From Haliotis asinina (lineage: Eukaryota > Mollusca > Gastropoda > Lepetellida > Haliotidae), in the NCBI RefSeq assembly GCF_037392515.1, contig NC_090290.1, positions 23,457,753-23,521,752 on the forward strand: a stretch of 64,000 nt of DNA. The letters are read 5' to 3'. Positions 47,901-57,427 of the stretch are shown here, one piece after another; position 1 is the first letter of the stretch, and each line of letters begins with the position of its first letter. The position numbers were made by a program, and so were the translations under genes. The notes beneath the pieces were generated by a model. That model had not been told where the DNA came from, made no database searches, and saw only the letters and a program-made list of their open reading frames with translations.

Positions 47901-50900
47901 TTACCAGCTTGGAATATCGTTCTTTCATGTGGATATTGATGGATACACTCCTGAACAAGGTAGTAGCCTGACACTGTTGCTATAAAATTAGTCTGTTTTA
48001 CATTCATTATTTTAATTTTGTTTTAATTTATTTGTTGAAGCATTCAGCAGAATCTATATGACAGAAAACACACTAGATCGTGTATGTGCGTGAAATAGGA
48101 TCCACATTGACAAGTCCATACAATGTTTAAATGTTACAGTCATATTAAAAATTTACGACAACTATAAGCAGACTGTGTGTTCTTTTATTAATTTTCAAAA
48201 TCATACAAATATGACAATAAACTAATTAGGTTATGAGACAAAATATAGAGACGTAAATTGGCTTCGTTACTTTTCCATCCTAATATATTTTTACCATTTC
48301 TACCACTTGCAGATGATTAACCTTCAGAGTGTTTCATTTGTTTTCATAATACATTTGTAATGAAGTAAAAATGACTTCCCCTTAGTGGATCCTTAAACTA
48401 TCAATGGCGCATATGGTCTGCGTAGCAGAGGTCACAAACCAGTCACGAATTCTGGGATATCATCCGGGTACTTTACGGGTGAAAAACAATAACAAAAGTT
48501 TAAACCAGTCCATGAAAATTGCTCCGCATCAGTACCCCTTTAAAGCTTGCTGCTAAAGTACGAAAAGCACTGAACATTTATGATACGAAATGTGACCCAT
48601 ACTAATTATCACTCAGAACTAGAAACATTGTGACCCAGTAATAATTAGCACTTAATCAATAATATAATTCACAGAAAATGCTCTCTCATGTATTTGTAAC
48701 AGTATCCATTCTCAAAAACATGGCCTTATCATAGGAAACCAATATTTTGTCCATTCCAGAAGCGAAAGTAGTTTCCCCAGAAGAGGAAGTTCCTGTTGCA
48801 AATGAGGCGAACACTGATCTGCCTCCAGATGACACTGATGATCAAACGCCTAGCAGGGGAGACAACTCTGGACATAGTGTACCAGATGCTGTTGAAGATG
48901 ACCAACCAAAAGCATCGCCTGAAAATCCTGAAACCAGTGATAAGTCAAAAGAATTAGAAGAAGTTCCTGAGAAAGAAAAAGAAGAACCATCGTCCTGCTG
49001 TGGAAATTGTCTGCGGAAAATGTTTTCAAGTTTTGTAGTCCTATACAAAGGGTGGCGAACATACATGACGTATGATGTCGCCAATGCTGGACTTGGATTG
49101 GCCTGTCTGTACATGACTGTTCTAGGCTTCGATAATATCACCACAGGTAAGACAGTCAGACTAGAAGTTGTGCCAGAAACTGGGTTTGAATGCCCGAACA
49201 AGATCTGGATTAGAATCTTCAGCAACCCCTGCTTGTCATACATGTTATCACTTTGTTATCACTTATGTTTTTGAGATACTGTTTGAATCTGCCAAAACTG
49301 ATAAAAACCAAACATTGACTCACTCTTTTATTGCAGGCTATGCTTACTCTCAAGGAATATCCGAATCAGTCCTTGGAGGCTTCATGGGAGGCGCTGCTGT
49401 AATAGGCATAATAGGCACCCTGGCTTACCCAGCATTACGGAGATGTGTAGGCCTGGAGAGGACTGGACTGTTCGCCCTATGTGCACAGATCACCTGTTTG
49501 ACGATGTGTGTCGTGTCGGTGTGGATGCCAGGCAGCCCTTTCAACCCATATTACTTCTTTGAGGACCATCCTTCAAGCAATCAGACCACTTGCTCCCCCC
49601 AGGCAATGTCTGTCAACAACTCGTTGGCCACAGCATCTACACTTGCTGTGTCTTTCAACTCCTCGTATATCTCAACAGCTGCGGCAGGAATGAAGACTCC
49701 AGGGGTGACTGCTATGCCCATGTCTGTCAATCCAGGCAACAACACAACACCTGGTGTTCTAGACTGTGTGGAGAACACCGGTCCTGAGTCCTATCTCTCC
49801 ATTGGCCTACTTATGGCGGGAATCATCACTGCTAGATTTGGTAAGTTTTAATACTCCAGCCTGAACTAGTATTCATCTACAGCTTCCACCCTTGTGTCTG
49901 GTCAACACCATTCTTCCACTAATGGCAGTGCAGCTCTGTTTGCAGAGGTGTGATGATACAGAAAATTCACAATATGATACACATTGCGATGTCTTGGAAC
50001 GATACGATTCAATTTGATATACATCACGATAGGCTTTTAAAAATGTATATTTTTATATCAAGTTACAATGTAAATTTTGATATTACCATCAATTTCTAAT
50101 GAACATTAACAATTTTTAGGTCAACGGTACGTATCATAATGCGAAAAAAAGTATCAATATATTTATCGTCCATTAAAGTATTATGATGATCATCACTATG
50201 ATGTATCATCACAGCTCTATCTGTTCGTCTTGAGAACATGATCATTCTCAGGAAGTTAATTTAAGTTCTCTTTCATGGACTTCCTTGTTGAACCCAAGGC
50301 CTTCCTCACACATTTTATCTCTCTCTCTCTACTGATTCCATTTTTGGGCTATTTAGTTGTAATATTAATCAGAAACTATCCTCTACAGTTCACTGACCCG
50401 TGAAGGTCTGGGGTAGAATAAGCCGTCAGCAACCCATGCTTACCATAAAGGGCAACTATACTTGTCGTAAAAGGCGACTAACAGGATTGGGTGGTCAGAC
50501 TCGCTGACTTGGTTGACACATGTCATTGGTTCCCACTTCAGATCAATGCTTCTGCTGTTGATCTCTGGATTGTCTGGTCCAGACTCGCTTATTTACAGAC
50601 CATCACCAAATAGATGGAATATTTGCTTAGTGTGGCATAAAGGTAAAGTCATTCACTCACTCACTTTACAGTTTTCTGTTTCAGGATTGTGGGTGGCAGA
50701 TCTCACTATCACACAGCTATTCCTGGAACGAGTGAAAGAACATGAGCGTGGAAAGGTGAATGGTGTTCAGAACTCTCTCAACAAGTTCATGGATGTGCTC
50801 AAGTTCATTCTTGTTGTTGTACTTCCACAAACACCTGTGTTTGGTTACTTGGTGATTGTATCATTTGCTTTCATATGTCTTGGCTTCGCTCTTTATGCGT

Positions 50901-50989
50901 CTTACTCCAGACAGGCACGTGGACATCTTCTACCATTCCACAAAAAGTGTGGCACAACAGAGGAGGACAATCAGGCAGCTGCAGCTTAA
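35654..50989 (+). CDS. SLC40A1: Ferroportin, SLC40A1-type iron exporter (eight coding exons)
   Basis: Exports ferrous iron across the plasma membrane; a major-facilitator-type carrier. Coding exons: 35654-35969, 42822-42889, 43547-43706, 43942-44184, 44723-44938, 48760-49146, 49337-49840, 50685-50989. They total 2199 nt, 732 residues, with every GT/AG junction in phase. Family landmarks in order: LSAWGDRMW (TM1), YGLASGLSVLLMGALIGDWV, LILANLASVARMIAVERDW-like TM4-5 region, ATLRRIDLATKILAPIATGQ, a long acidic cytosolic loop (about 335-430), LGFDNITTGYAYSQG, LRRCVGLERTGL, LWVADLTITQLFLERV and NGVQNSLNKFMDVL. It is longer than human ferroportin (571 residues) because of a 106-residue cytosolic N-tail and longer loops. 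D130 (human D39) is kept; human H43, C326 and H507 align with A134, V501 and F699. 5' UTR exons were not identified. Confidence 0.93.
36468..36605 (+). mobile_element. SINE family 2 copy in ferroportin intron 1
   Basis: GGGGCGGTTGGGAAGCCTAC head, no clear box B, GAAGCCCATTTCTG body and TTGCTGGGATTTTGCTAAAA tail. Confidence 0.65.
36606..39390. other. Ferroportin intron 1, largely featureless
   Basis: AT-rich. A SINE tail fragment lies at 37925-37990 and a G-run cluster at 38218-38262. No further exon-like frame was found. Confidence 0.35.
39393..39985. repeat. Tandem satellite of about 150 bp, four diverged units
   Basis: Units begin near 39397, 39547, 39690 and 39846. Each contains CTTATTTTCAAGGTCACC, CATATCTCATGAACTA-type and GGTGACAGCCTACATTGGG blocks. 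The first unit carries an 11-bp inverted repeat, GGTGACCTTGA and TCAAGGTCACC. Lies in ferroportin intron 1. Confidence 0.85.
39986..41539. other. Ferroportin intron 1, no recognised feature
   Basis: AT-rich sequence with short frames only. Confidence 0.3.
41556..41760 (+). mobile_element. SINE family 1 copy with 16-bp target duplication
   Basis: Starts CCGTGAAGGTTGGGGTAG and ends CATAAAACTCACCTCACTC. It is flanked by AAATGTAATATGTGAT (41540-41555) and AAATGTAGTATGTGAT (41761-41776), differing at one base. Confidence 0.85.
42120..42222. repeat. 12-bp minisatellite GATGCAGAAAAT
   Basis: About eight diverged units in ferroportin intron 1. Confidence 0.75.
42636..42730 (+). mobile_element. SINE family 1, 3' fragment
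   Basis: TGATCACTGGATTGTCTGG to ATATAGCTGGAATATTGCTG and a decayed tail, 90 bp before ferroportin exon 2. Confidence 0.7.
42822..42889 (+). CDS. SLC40A1: Ferroportin coding exon 2
   Basis: SCKDFVTGTNFLVYCSHFLS plus AW aligns with the human [20 protein letters not shown] plus W stretch at the start of TM1. Acceptor TGTTACAG, donor GTGAGT. Confidence 0.9.
42985..43322. repeat. 27-bp minisatellite in ferroportin intron 2
   Basis: About 12 units of CATTGTAGCAGGGACATTGT plus ATATGGA. Two variants, one with ACTGTATTCAAG and one with ATTGTATGTGGG or TTTTATATGGA, alternate through the middle, giving a 54-bp higher-order period. Confidence 0.9.
43547..43706 (+). CDS. SLC40A1: Ferroportin coding exon 3
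   Basis: GDRMWAFGVGLFLIK begins the exon and ALIGDWVDNTPRLK ends it, the most conserved family segment (TM1-TM2). The residue after GDRMW is Ala where vertebrates have His. Confidence 0.97.
43942..44184 (+). CDS. SLC40A1: Ferroportin coding exon 4
   Basis: Encodes TM3-TM4 (LSLVLQNLFVALCAGVVYV and IIILAILANLASVARM) and the RDWVVEICGKDKDMLA loop, matching the human RDWIVVVAGEDRSKLA region. Confidence 0.95.
44262..44325 (+). tRNA. Decayed tRNA-Arg-like pseudogene
   Basis: GGTCCAATGGACAAGGCAC resembles the 5' half of tRNA-Arg, followed by an anticodon-arm-like CTTCAGATCGAAAAG and a decayed T arm (GTGGTTTATGTACC). Lies in ferroportin intron 4. Not functional. Confidence 0.3.
44723..44938 (+). 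CDS. SLC40A1: Ferroportin coding exon 5
   Basis: TATLRRIDLATKILAPIATG and GGWNVVTVFLEYYLIWKVY match TM5-TM6 of the family. Acceptor TTCACAG, donor GTAAGT. Confidence 0.95.
44998..45325. repeat. Two-unit repeat of about 175 bp plus (GACG)n
   Basis: GAAGGTCACCAAAATGACT and CACCTTCCCTAGATAAAGCT recur at about 45009 and 45174, followed by (GACG)5 near 45308. This fits a common mollusc repeat type. It lies in ferroportin intron 5. Confidence 0.7.
46536..48550. mobile_element. 2-kb DNA element with 8-bp target duplication
   Basis: Subterminal inverted repeats CCTTAAAAGGGCACTGATGC (46541-46560) and its inverse at 48526-48545 match at 17 of 20 positions, each 5 bp from the element end. TGCTAAAG at 46528-46535 and 48551-48558 is an exact 8-bp duplication. 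The 8-bp size suggests hAT or a similar superfamily. No transposase is recognisable, so it is non-autonomous. Confidence 0.78.
47290..48020. repeat. Non-coding block B, copy 1 (inside the 2-kb element)
   Basis: Aligns in direct orientation with 58490-59110, sharing ATTTATAACAGGTATAATTA, ATCGATCAAAGGATTAACCG, ATTGATTGCTCATTATTGG and GTGTGCTA.CTTGGGTGACC. About 110 bp (47434-47541) is extra in this copy. Being inside an element with TIRs, it is most simply part of a repeat family. Confidence 0.75.
48760..49146 (+). CDS. SLC40A1: Ferroportin coding exon 6 (central loop and TM7 start)
   Basis: About 95 residues of Glu/Asp/Pro/Ser-rich disordered loop, then CCGNCL (possible acylation cysteines), then GWRTYMTYDVANAGLGLACL and TVLGFDNITT. 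The tail aligns with human [20 protein letters not shown]. Confidence 0.93.
49195..49240 (+). mobile_element. SINE family 1, 5' fragment in ferroportin intron 6
   Basis: AAGATCTGGATTAGAATCTT followed by CAGCAACCCCTGCTTGTC. Confidence 0.6.
49337..49840 (+). CDS. SLC40A1: Ferroportin coding exon 7
   Basis: YAYSQGISESVLGGFMGGAA to the LRRCVGLERTG loop and VVSVWMPGSPF, then a long extracellular loop with several N-glycosylation sequons (NQT, NNS, NSS, NNT), and the next TM (LSIGLLMAGIITARFG). Confidence 0.96.
49949..50213. mobile_element. Small hAT-like MITE in ferroportin intron 7
   Basis: TGTGATGATAC at 49949 is exactly inverted at 50203-50213. The interior is rich in CGATACGATTC- and ATCACGATA-like blocks. 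The target duplication is not clear. Confidence 0.6.
50396..50668 (+). mobile_element. SINE family 1 copy adjoining the last ferroportin acceptor
   Basis: A nearly full-length copy (CCCGTGAAGGTCTGGGGTAG to ACTCACTCAC). Its 3' end lies about 16 bp before the exon 8 acceptor. Possible flanking duplication CTACAGTT and TTACAGTT. Confidence 0.8.
50685..50989 (+). CDS. SLC40A1: Ferroportin coding exon 8 with stop
   Basis: LWVADLTITQLFLERV, NGVQNSLNKFMDVLKFILVV and the last TM (VIVSFAFICLGFALYA), then a basic, His/Cys-containing tail. Stop TAA at 50987-50989. Confidence 0.96.
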
Positions 50990-51159
50990 AGTTGCCTCAC
51001 TTGTACCCAGGTCCTGAAAAAGTGATGTCAGCGTTAGCGCTTACTGTGTGTTTGAATCAGAGAATCAGAGAATGTTTTTGACATATTGTGTTCAAGAAGA
51101 AAAGCACTTTGACCTCAATATTATCTCACCATTGTAGGTCAAGATCAAGGTCAGGGTCA

Positions 51160-51165
51160 AATAAA
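51160..51165 (+). terminator. Possible ferroportin polyadenylation signal
   Basis: AATAAA 171 nt after the stop codon, the first such hexamer downstream. Other signals further on may also be used. Confidence 0.45.
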
Positions 51166-51189
51166 ATCTGTGGTTTCATTTTTTTTAAA

Positions 51190-53766
51190 CTCAGGTTAAA
51201 GTAAGGGAGTTATCAGCTCTAACTTACTGATTCTTGAAGTAAAACATGATTCATCCAAGAAGCACAGGCCATGTATCCATTTGATTATATCATTTGGTGT
51301 ATTTGGGAGCAATTATAATGTGTACTGTTTGTACAAATAGACTGATTATACGAGGCAATAGGAATAAGACAGGTACTACATGTACTTATAGAGCGATGGA
51401 TGGACAATGGATTAAAATTGCATTTATAATTATTTCACTGCAGCAATAAGCAAGTATAAGCAGTTTGTGTTTGTGTGTGTGGATGCGTGTAGAAATCTGG
51501 ACCGGGAGTTACGATGTAGGTAATACTTGATTCCCCACTCAGACACATTACACTGACTCCAGCAAGGCACAGCTTGGTCATTCCTTTGTTGCCTTCTATT
51601 AGAAGCTAAACTGTCATTGAAAAGAATTTACGTATAAAACACTGACTTTCCAGTCAGTTTGTCAACACCTAAACAGTGTCGTATTCTTGACACATGTGAC
51701 ACTGTCAAGCATTCAGTGCTTTGGGCAGCCTGCTGTACTGTGACATTCCGGCATGACATGAACTTTGCTCACATGGCATGCCTACTGTACAGGGGCAGAT
51801 TGGTCTGTGTGCATGCATCCTCAACGGAAAGATTTTTCCCAGAGATGCACTTCCCTCTAACCTTTGGTTTTCATGATGTATTTGCTCCCCCCCTCCCCTC
51901 CCAGCCGTCACTATCGAAAACAGTAAGCTCTCTAACTGAACTTATTTTCTTTTAACTCTTATCTCATTTTCCCTCTCTCTAACTCTCACATGCTCATTCA
52001 CACATTCCAACTTGCTCATTTACTTAATATCAAAAGTTTTCATTCTCAGGCTCTCTACCAGATTTACTTTTTTTTAATTCTTATGAGTATCCCACTCTCC
52101 TACTCTTATCTTCCCATGTTCACTCAGTCACATAACCAGGAGTGTATATGAGATTTGTGTGGCTTGTGTTTGTTGTCAACTGAACAATTAAACAAGAAGT
52201 TAAACAACCATATACCAACTCCTTGAGCAAGCACTAGATGCATGGATATGTGCACTATATAAATATCCTGTAATAAAATATAAAAAAAATAGTATGTGTA
52301 TAATGATATGTTTTTACACCAAAGACATTGATGTTTTCAAGTGTTAGATGAACTTAGATCCTACCATCACACAGTCATCATTCAGATAGGAGTCCCTGTG
52401 GTCTGAGGTGCTTACTGGCTTACATAGTTCCCTCTTTGGCCCATCAGAAGCCTACAATCTACTGCTAGACACATATTAGATTATCCTGCGCACTAAACGC
52501 ATTTGTTACAAGAGAGGCGGTACAACGAATTGGCTGCTACAGGTAGTTTGACGATTATGCACATGCAATACATGCTAACCGTGACATGAAATCAACACCA
52601 CTACTGATTAAAACCTGCCTCGCTACTTTTTTAAACCTGTCTCAATACTGTCTAACAGATTGCAGTTGTAGTGAAAAATGTCCAAGTTAGGAAAATGGGC
52701 AAATAGTCAATCGAATGATAAGACTGCAATTTCAGGCATAAGATACTGATATTCCATTCTAACCCTTAGTTAAGACGAAGACAAGTAGATGATTGGGGCA
52801 TTGACAAGCATTTTAGATTTTCAACAATTTTGTTAAAAAATACCCCAGGAAAATGTCATTTGCTTCGTTAAATTGATCGGCGGTCCTAAACATATTTGCT
52901 CAGTATATTGTGTTGATTCAATTCGTTGCGATTGTACCTATTCCCAAATCGAGTGTGCTATAACAATTAATGCGTGAAACGCACAGGGAAAATGAACTTC
53001 TTGATATTTATCAGACAACCTGTCTCCCTCTTGTTTCAAGTGGATCGTTCTTTGGGGGCGTTCCCAAGTATGCAAATTGGGGTCATTTGTCAGGTCGTGG
53101 ATCATCTTATATGAGTTTACCTGTAGGTTTCACTTGATTACGTTTCTTGGCTTATTGGCACCTGTGATTATAGGGAAATCATAGACATCTGGTTTACTCC
53201 AGTCCTTCCTATTGCCTTCTGGTCGGTCAGAATATACTAAAGAGTGTTTAATGTTTGGAATGTATCCACATTTTGCTCAATAGAAGTGAATGTATAGTTA
53301 TTAACAGGTAACATCACTTTGTGTTTTCATATTAAAGTTTGTAGACATTTTAATATGCAGTTATCTTGGTTTGGTGGATATACTAATATGTTTTTGTGGA
53401 ATATTGCTACATATTAATTTAGTCGTAATACCATGTTGTTTAATGTTTTGTACATACCAGTGTTAAATCATTTCTGTCACGGAATGTTTTGTTTCTCTTT
53501 GAAAGGGCTTTACTTAAACCAGTGACAGTAAAGGTGCATATAACCAACTGTGCTTTCAATTGTAATACTTAAATTTAATTTTTACTCTTTAAATCATTGA
53601 AAGTGAATGTATGGTAAAATTGAAATTAGTGCTCAAAATATTATTATTTGTTCATCCTGGATTTTACAGTGCATTATGTCTTCTTTTGTTAAATATCCGT
53701 GACCCATTTGTCATTTGAGGTTTTTTTTGGATATGATGTCATCATCTCCATCCTTCATATTTACCA
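51190..53766. other. Downstream of ferroportin, no gene recognised
   Basis: May contain longer 3' UTR. Pyrimidine-rich stretch at 51880-52030. No domain-bearing frame. Confidence 0.3.
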
Positions 53767-53922
53767 GGGGCGGTGGGGTAGCCTAGTGTTTAAAGTATTC
53801 GTTTGTCACGCCGAAAACTCAGGTTCGATTCCCCACACGGGTACAATGTGAGAAGCCCATTTCTGGTGTCCCCTGCCGTGATATTGCGGCATAAAATGAA
53901 ACTCACTCTCTCACTCATGATT
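53767..53922 (+). mobile_element. SINE family 2 copy, best tRNA-like head
   Basis: GGGGCGGTGGGGTAGCCTAG with box A, AGGTTCGATTCCCCACACGG box B, GAAGCCCATTTCTGGTGTCC body, and a shortened tail. Diverged 11-bp flanks TCATATTTACC and TCATGATTACC. Confidence 0.85.
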
Positions 53923-55469
53923 ACCTTTACACAGAATCTCCTGCTCTTTAGTTTCAATTTGTGTACAGGTGATATGGTTGCTTCTTTGAAATCCTTAGTA
54001 TGCCACCATCGATTTAAAAATGTAGACCTGGAATGGTTTTGCAAGTCTAGATTGCCCCAGTTCATAAAATTAAAGACATTTCTCTTAAAAAAAAATAATG
54101 TACTTCTCTTAGGGTTTCAGCTCCGAGCTATGTCCCTTCATGTACGTTTTGTCACTGTCATCCTAGTTTGAAGCAACCATATAATTCATTCCCACAACTA
54201 AATCGGTTCTCATGCCCTCTACCAGCTGAATATTGAACACCTTAGAGTTATGTCCCTTGGAACACTCATTAATAGTATCATATGCACAGTTTGTGATTGA
54301 AACAAGGTCGGCAAACACAATGTGTGACAGTTCTGATGTACAGAGTAATTGTTTACATTCCAAATGTGGCAAGTGTTCTCTTTTCAGAAGCTGTTCGCCT
54401 GTAAGTTTCAATTATCGATTTCAGGCAAGTTGTAATGGATCATAACTCTTCTATTGCATCAATAACAAGCTAAAGTAAGTACATATGTCCCAGTATATAT
54501 AATCTAGACCAAAATATTGACATTGTGCCTTTAAGGATAATTATGGGTTCTGTTGGTTTTTTTTTCAACTTATATGGCTCAAGTGTGTCTAATCAAATCA
54601 TGAAAATACAAGGAAATTGACTGGATGTTTATCTTTAGCCTCATGTCATTCAGTCCAGATTTTAAGTGAAGCTCAGTGCCATGTCTCAATAGAATGTATG
54701 GAATGCTTTAGATGGTCCAGGAATATCAATGATGCATATGTATATACTATAATATAGACCTACTTCTGATGTGGCTGTGCACATTATGTGATGGTTTTAT
54801 ATGGAAATAAAATATTTTTATATGGTAAGTGTATATTCTTGTTGTTCATCTACAGGAACTCGCAACTCTATACTTTGTGTAGTGTGCAATCTAAAAAGTA
54901 TTCACTTGTCATTGTTAAGCTAAACTCTCTTGTGTCTACCTATGAATGGCCTCAGTGCCCAATACTTTCGTAGACAGCATCTTAATGAGTTGCTTCCCTT
55001 GGTTCCACCAGAATCCCTTCATCAAGGATTCAAGGCCAATCCAAGCATGAAACTTGAGCTGCTACTCTAGTGCAACATGCTGTACATGAAACATGTTATG
55101 TTATGTTATGCAGCTTTTGAAGGTGGAGTTTTGTTCCTTGGTACATCACATCAGTTATGATCTGTGATATTTCAGAATTGTTCCTTTGTTTTCCCTTTCA
55201 AAAAGAATTATAGTAAAGGGCTCAAACATGTACCAACTTCAGTTTAAGTGCCCTTCATTTCAATGTACATCCTTAAAGTTCCTCACCTGGTGGTTGAAGT
55301 GTTTGATCAGAAACGTTGGTTTGATTTACGAGATAGATGCAATGACTAAAACCATTCAAGGTTACTGAATTAAAGCAGCGCCTACACCTGAGTAAAGTAC
55401 AGTGCACTGCTAGTTATATGCTTTGATAAATTGCAAAGTAGGACCCCAATTTGTGAATACATCCAACCT
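53923..55469. other. Spacer, no recognised feature
   Basis: AT-rich, short frames only. Confidence 0.3.
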
Positions 55470-55617
55470 GACCTCCATGATAGGCGTCTGCTTCTGATCT
55501 CAGGACGTACTCTGGTCCACATGACTGAAGACGCAGGATGGTGATTAATGATTCATGAAGGCGACAGACCACACCTCGTATAGTCTCTGTCAATGCAGTA
55601 ACCACATCTGTGTGCTG
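55470..55617 (-). CDS. Possible isolated exon, uncertain
   Basis: The minus-strand frame TALTETIRGVVCRLHESLIT and following residues has a protein-like composition and candidate splice sites, but no recognised domain and no partner exon. Confidence 0.18.
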
Positions 55618-56193
55618 CTCACTTCAAAACGGTTTTGATATTGATTTGGCGCTACATATGTCAGTAGGATCACCCCTCGTGTTGAGCATGAAAACCAACA
55701 AGTCAGTTACTGCTTCGTTGAGTGGAATTTTGAAGATGGCATATGCTGAACTGGAAATACTTTTACGTTTAGTTACTGGTTTTGACTTGAGGAAAACTTC
55801 AGACATAAAATCAGTAACTTATTGGAGAGGATCTTGCCCTTTATTTCATGGATAATTGGAAAAGATTTCTAGACGACTGCTTCAGTCTTAATTTGGCCAG
55901 TTTTCTGAGGAGAAACTGAATACATTTTTTAACTTTTAAATAACATGCAGGAAAATCTTGTTCTGACCGTTGAGGTGGATACTGAAACCAGGGATACTAT
56001 ACAAGTCGCCCTGGTGAAACTAATACATCTTTCCTGTACACAATGGTCATCAAATGGGGGCGAAAATTTGGACACGCAGATATCTTCTACAATCCTACTG
56101 ATACGGAAAACATATTTAAACTTCAATTCCTGTCATCCAAGCCACACAAGAAGAAGTCTTCCATTTAAGATGGCATTAAGAATAGTTTCAAAC

Positions 56194-57418
56194 GGTACCG
56201 GGCTAACTGCCCCCGACAACTGCCCCCTGTCTATCTGCCCCCCATCCATTGTGCCCCCCGGACAGCTACCCCACCACCACCCCCAGCCCCCATTCATTTA
56301 AAAGGACAGATTGTGGACTATGACTCTTAAAAATTCCAAAATGTGCATGGATTCTGCCGTGAACATTCCAAAGGTCTATTTTGTTGCGAGGGGGGAGTCT
56401 GCCTCGTCGATGGGGGCGGCCAATGTATGTATCTTCGAAGTAGTCGATTACTGGCTGGAGGACCTCTGGAAGGTCTGTTCAAGGGTCTCAAAGGCATCGA
56501 TGACATCAGTCTGAGGGACAAAAGCAAGGGCTGCCAACATGCGACATGAGATGGAGAGCTCTAAATCTTAGGAGTACTGCTCCGGCAGCTTGAACCCTAC
56601 GATAGATGTTCTGAGACATGTGGTAGAAGCAGCCCTTCACTTCTACTGCAGTAATGGCTGCTTGTTCGAAGTCCACAACAAGCAAATACTCTGGTTTCAG
56701 ATCTGGATTTAGGGATGATAGCTGTGTGAAAAACTGCTCATAAGTTGCTTGTCTCTTGTTAGGAAGAAGGCCATATACACAGGGAAGAACGCGGTCTTTG
56801 GACAGAGCATGTATTGTGTACAGTTGATAAAAAAGTGTACAGTTGATATAAAAACAGCCTAGAATGTACCATCACTTAACCATGTAGATGACGTTTCGGG
56901 GAGGTTTAGATTTCTGGCAGTGGAACATAATAAGAGACCATCTTGCTTAGCACCAGTGTCATACAAAAGGAAGGGTTCTCCCTGCAAAGTTTGTGTAAGT
57001 TCCTCTGGGACTATGAGGTCGGCACTGGTTCTAGGTATCGCGTATGGAACTTCTGCAGCCTGTTTGTATCTCCTGATACAAAAACTAAGTGTCCTCAAAG
57101 GCGGAAGCTGGGAGGCGGAAGCGTCATCTATGGCTGTTACGCTCTGTGTGAGAGTCTGTTGGGGTGTTTCAACTGTCAACTGCCTTACGTTTTATGTCAT
57201 TTTTCACTTTAGCCACTACTGCTTCTCTCAAGTCTGGTGCATGTGTGTAATCATGCAGACGACCAACTACTTCCCCGTCTTTAACTTTAACCTTAGCCTT
57301 ACACTGACTCCAATCCATGATTGTGAAACGACTGGCAGGACAGTTTTTCCTCAGTGCTTATCTAGCCAGGGGGCAGTTGGTGGGGGGCACTTGTCCGGGG
57401 GGCAGTTAGCCTAGACCC
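56194..57418 (-). mobile_element. MULE (Mutator-like) element with 9-bp target duplication
   Basis: The ends are inverted: GGTACCGGGCTAACTGCCCC on the left and GGGTCTAGGCTAACTGCCCC inverted on the right. Each is followed inward by tandem CTGCCCCC-type repeats. The flanks GTTTCAAAC at 56185-56193 and 57419-57427 are identical, the 9 bp expected of MULEs. The 1225-bp interior encodes a broken transposase on the minus strand. Confidence 0.88.
56330..57340 (-). pseudogene. MULE transposase, frameshifted and truncated
   Basis: From the 5' side: NCPASRFTIMDWSQCKAKVK (end of a FLYWCH-like zinc finger), HDYTHAPDLREAVVAKVKND, then IPRTSADLIVPEELTQTLQG and FLLYDTGAKQDGLLL with STWLSDGTF. After a gap come ALSKDRVLPCVYGLLPNKRQ, YEQFFTQLSSLNPDLKPEYL, VDFEQAAITAVEV with GCFYHMSQNIYRRVQ, and DYFEDTYIGRPHRRGR. 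This is the MULE transposase core with DFEQA and CxxH regions. Frameshifts near 56500 and 56860 disable it. Confidence 0.82.
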
Positions 57419-57427
57419 GTTTCAAAC

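Larger units (their letters stand above)
46025..48701 (-). repeat. Solo LTR copy 2, split by a 2-kb insertion
   Basis: On the minus strand it begins TGTTACAAATAC (48701) and ends CACCGTAACA (46025). It matches the LTR at 2554-3248, including the TATA-like region and GTGACCCATTACT. The flanks GTAT at 46021-46024 and 48702-48705 give a 4-bp target duplication. The insertion occupies 46536-48550, and without it the LTR is about 654 bp. Lies in ferroportin intron 5. Confidence 0.75.

Noticed and set aside
55945..56301. 118-codon plus-strand frame running into the MULE left end
   Set aside because: Its C-terminal part is the CCCC-rich subterminal repeat of the transposon, and the rest has no protein-like pattern.
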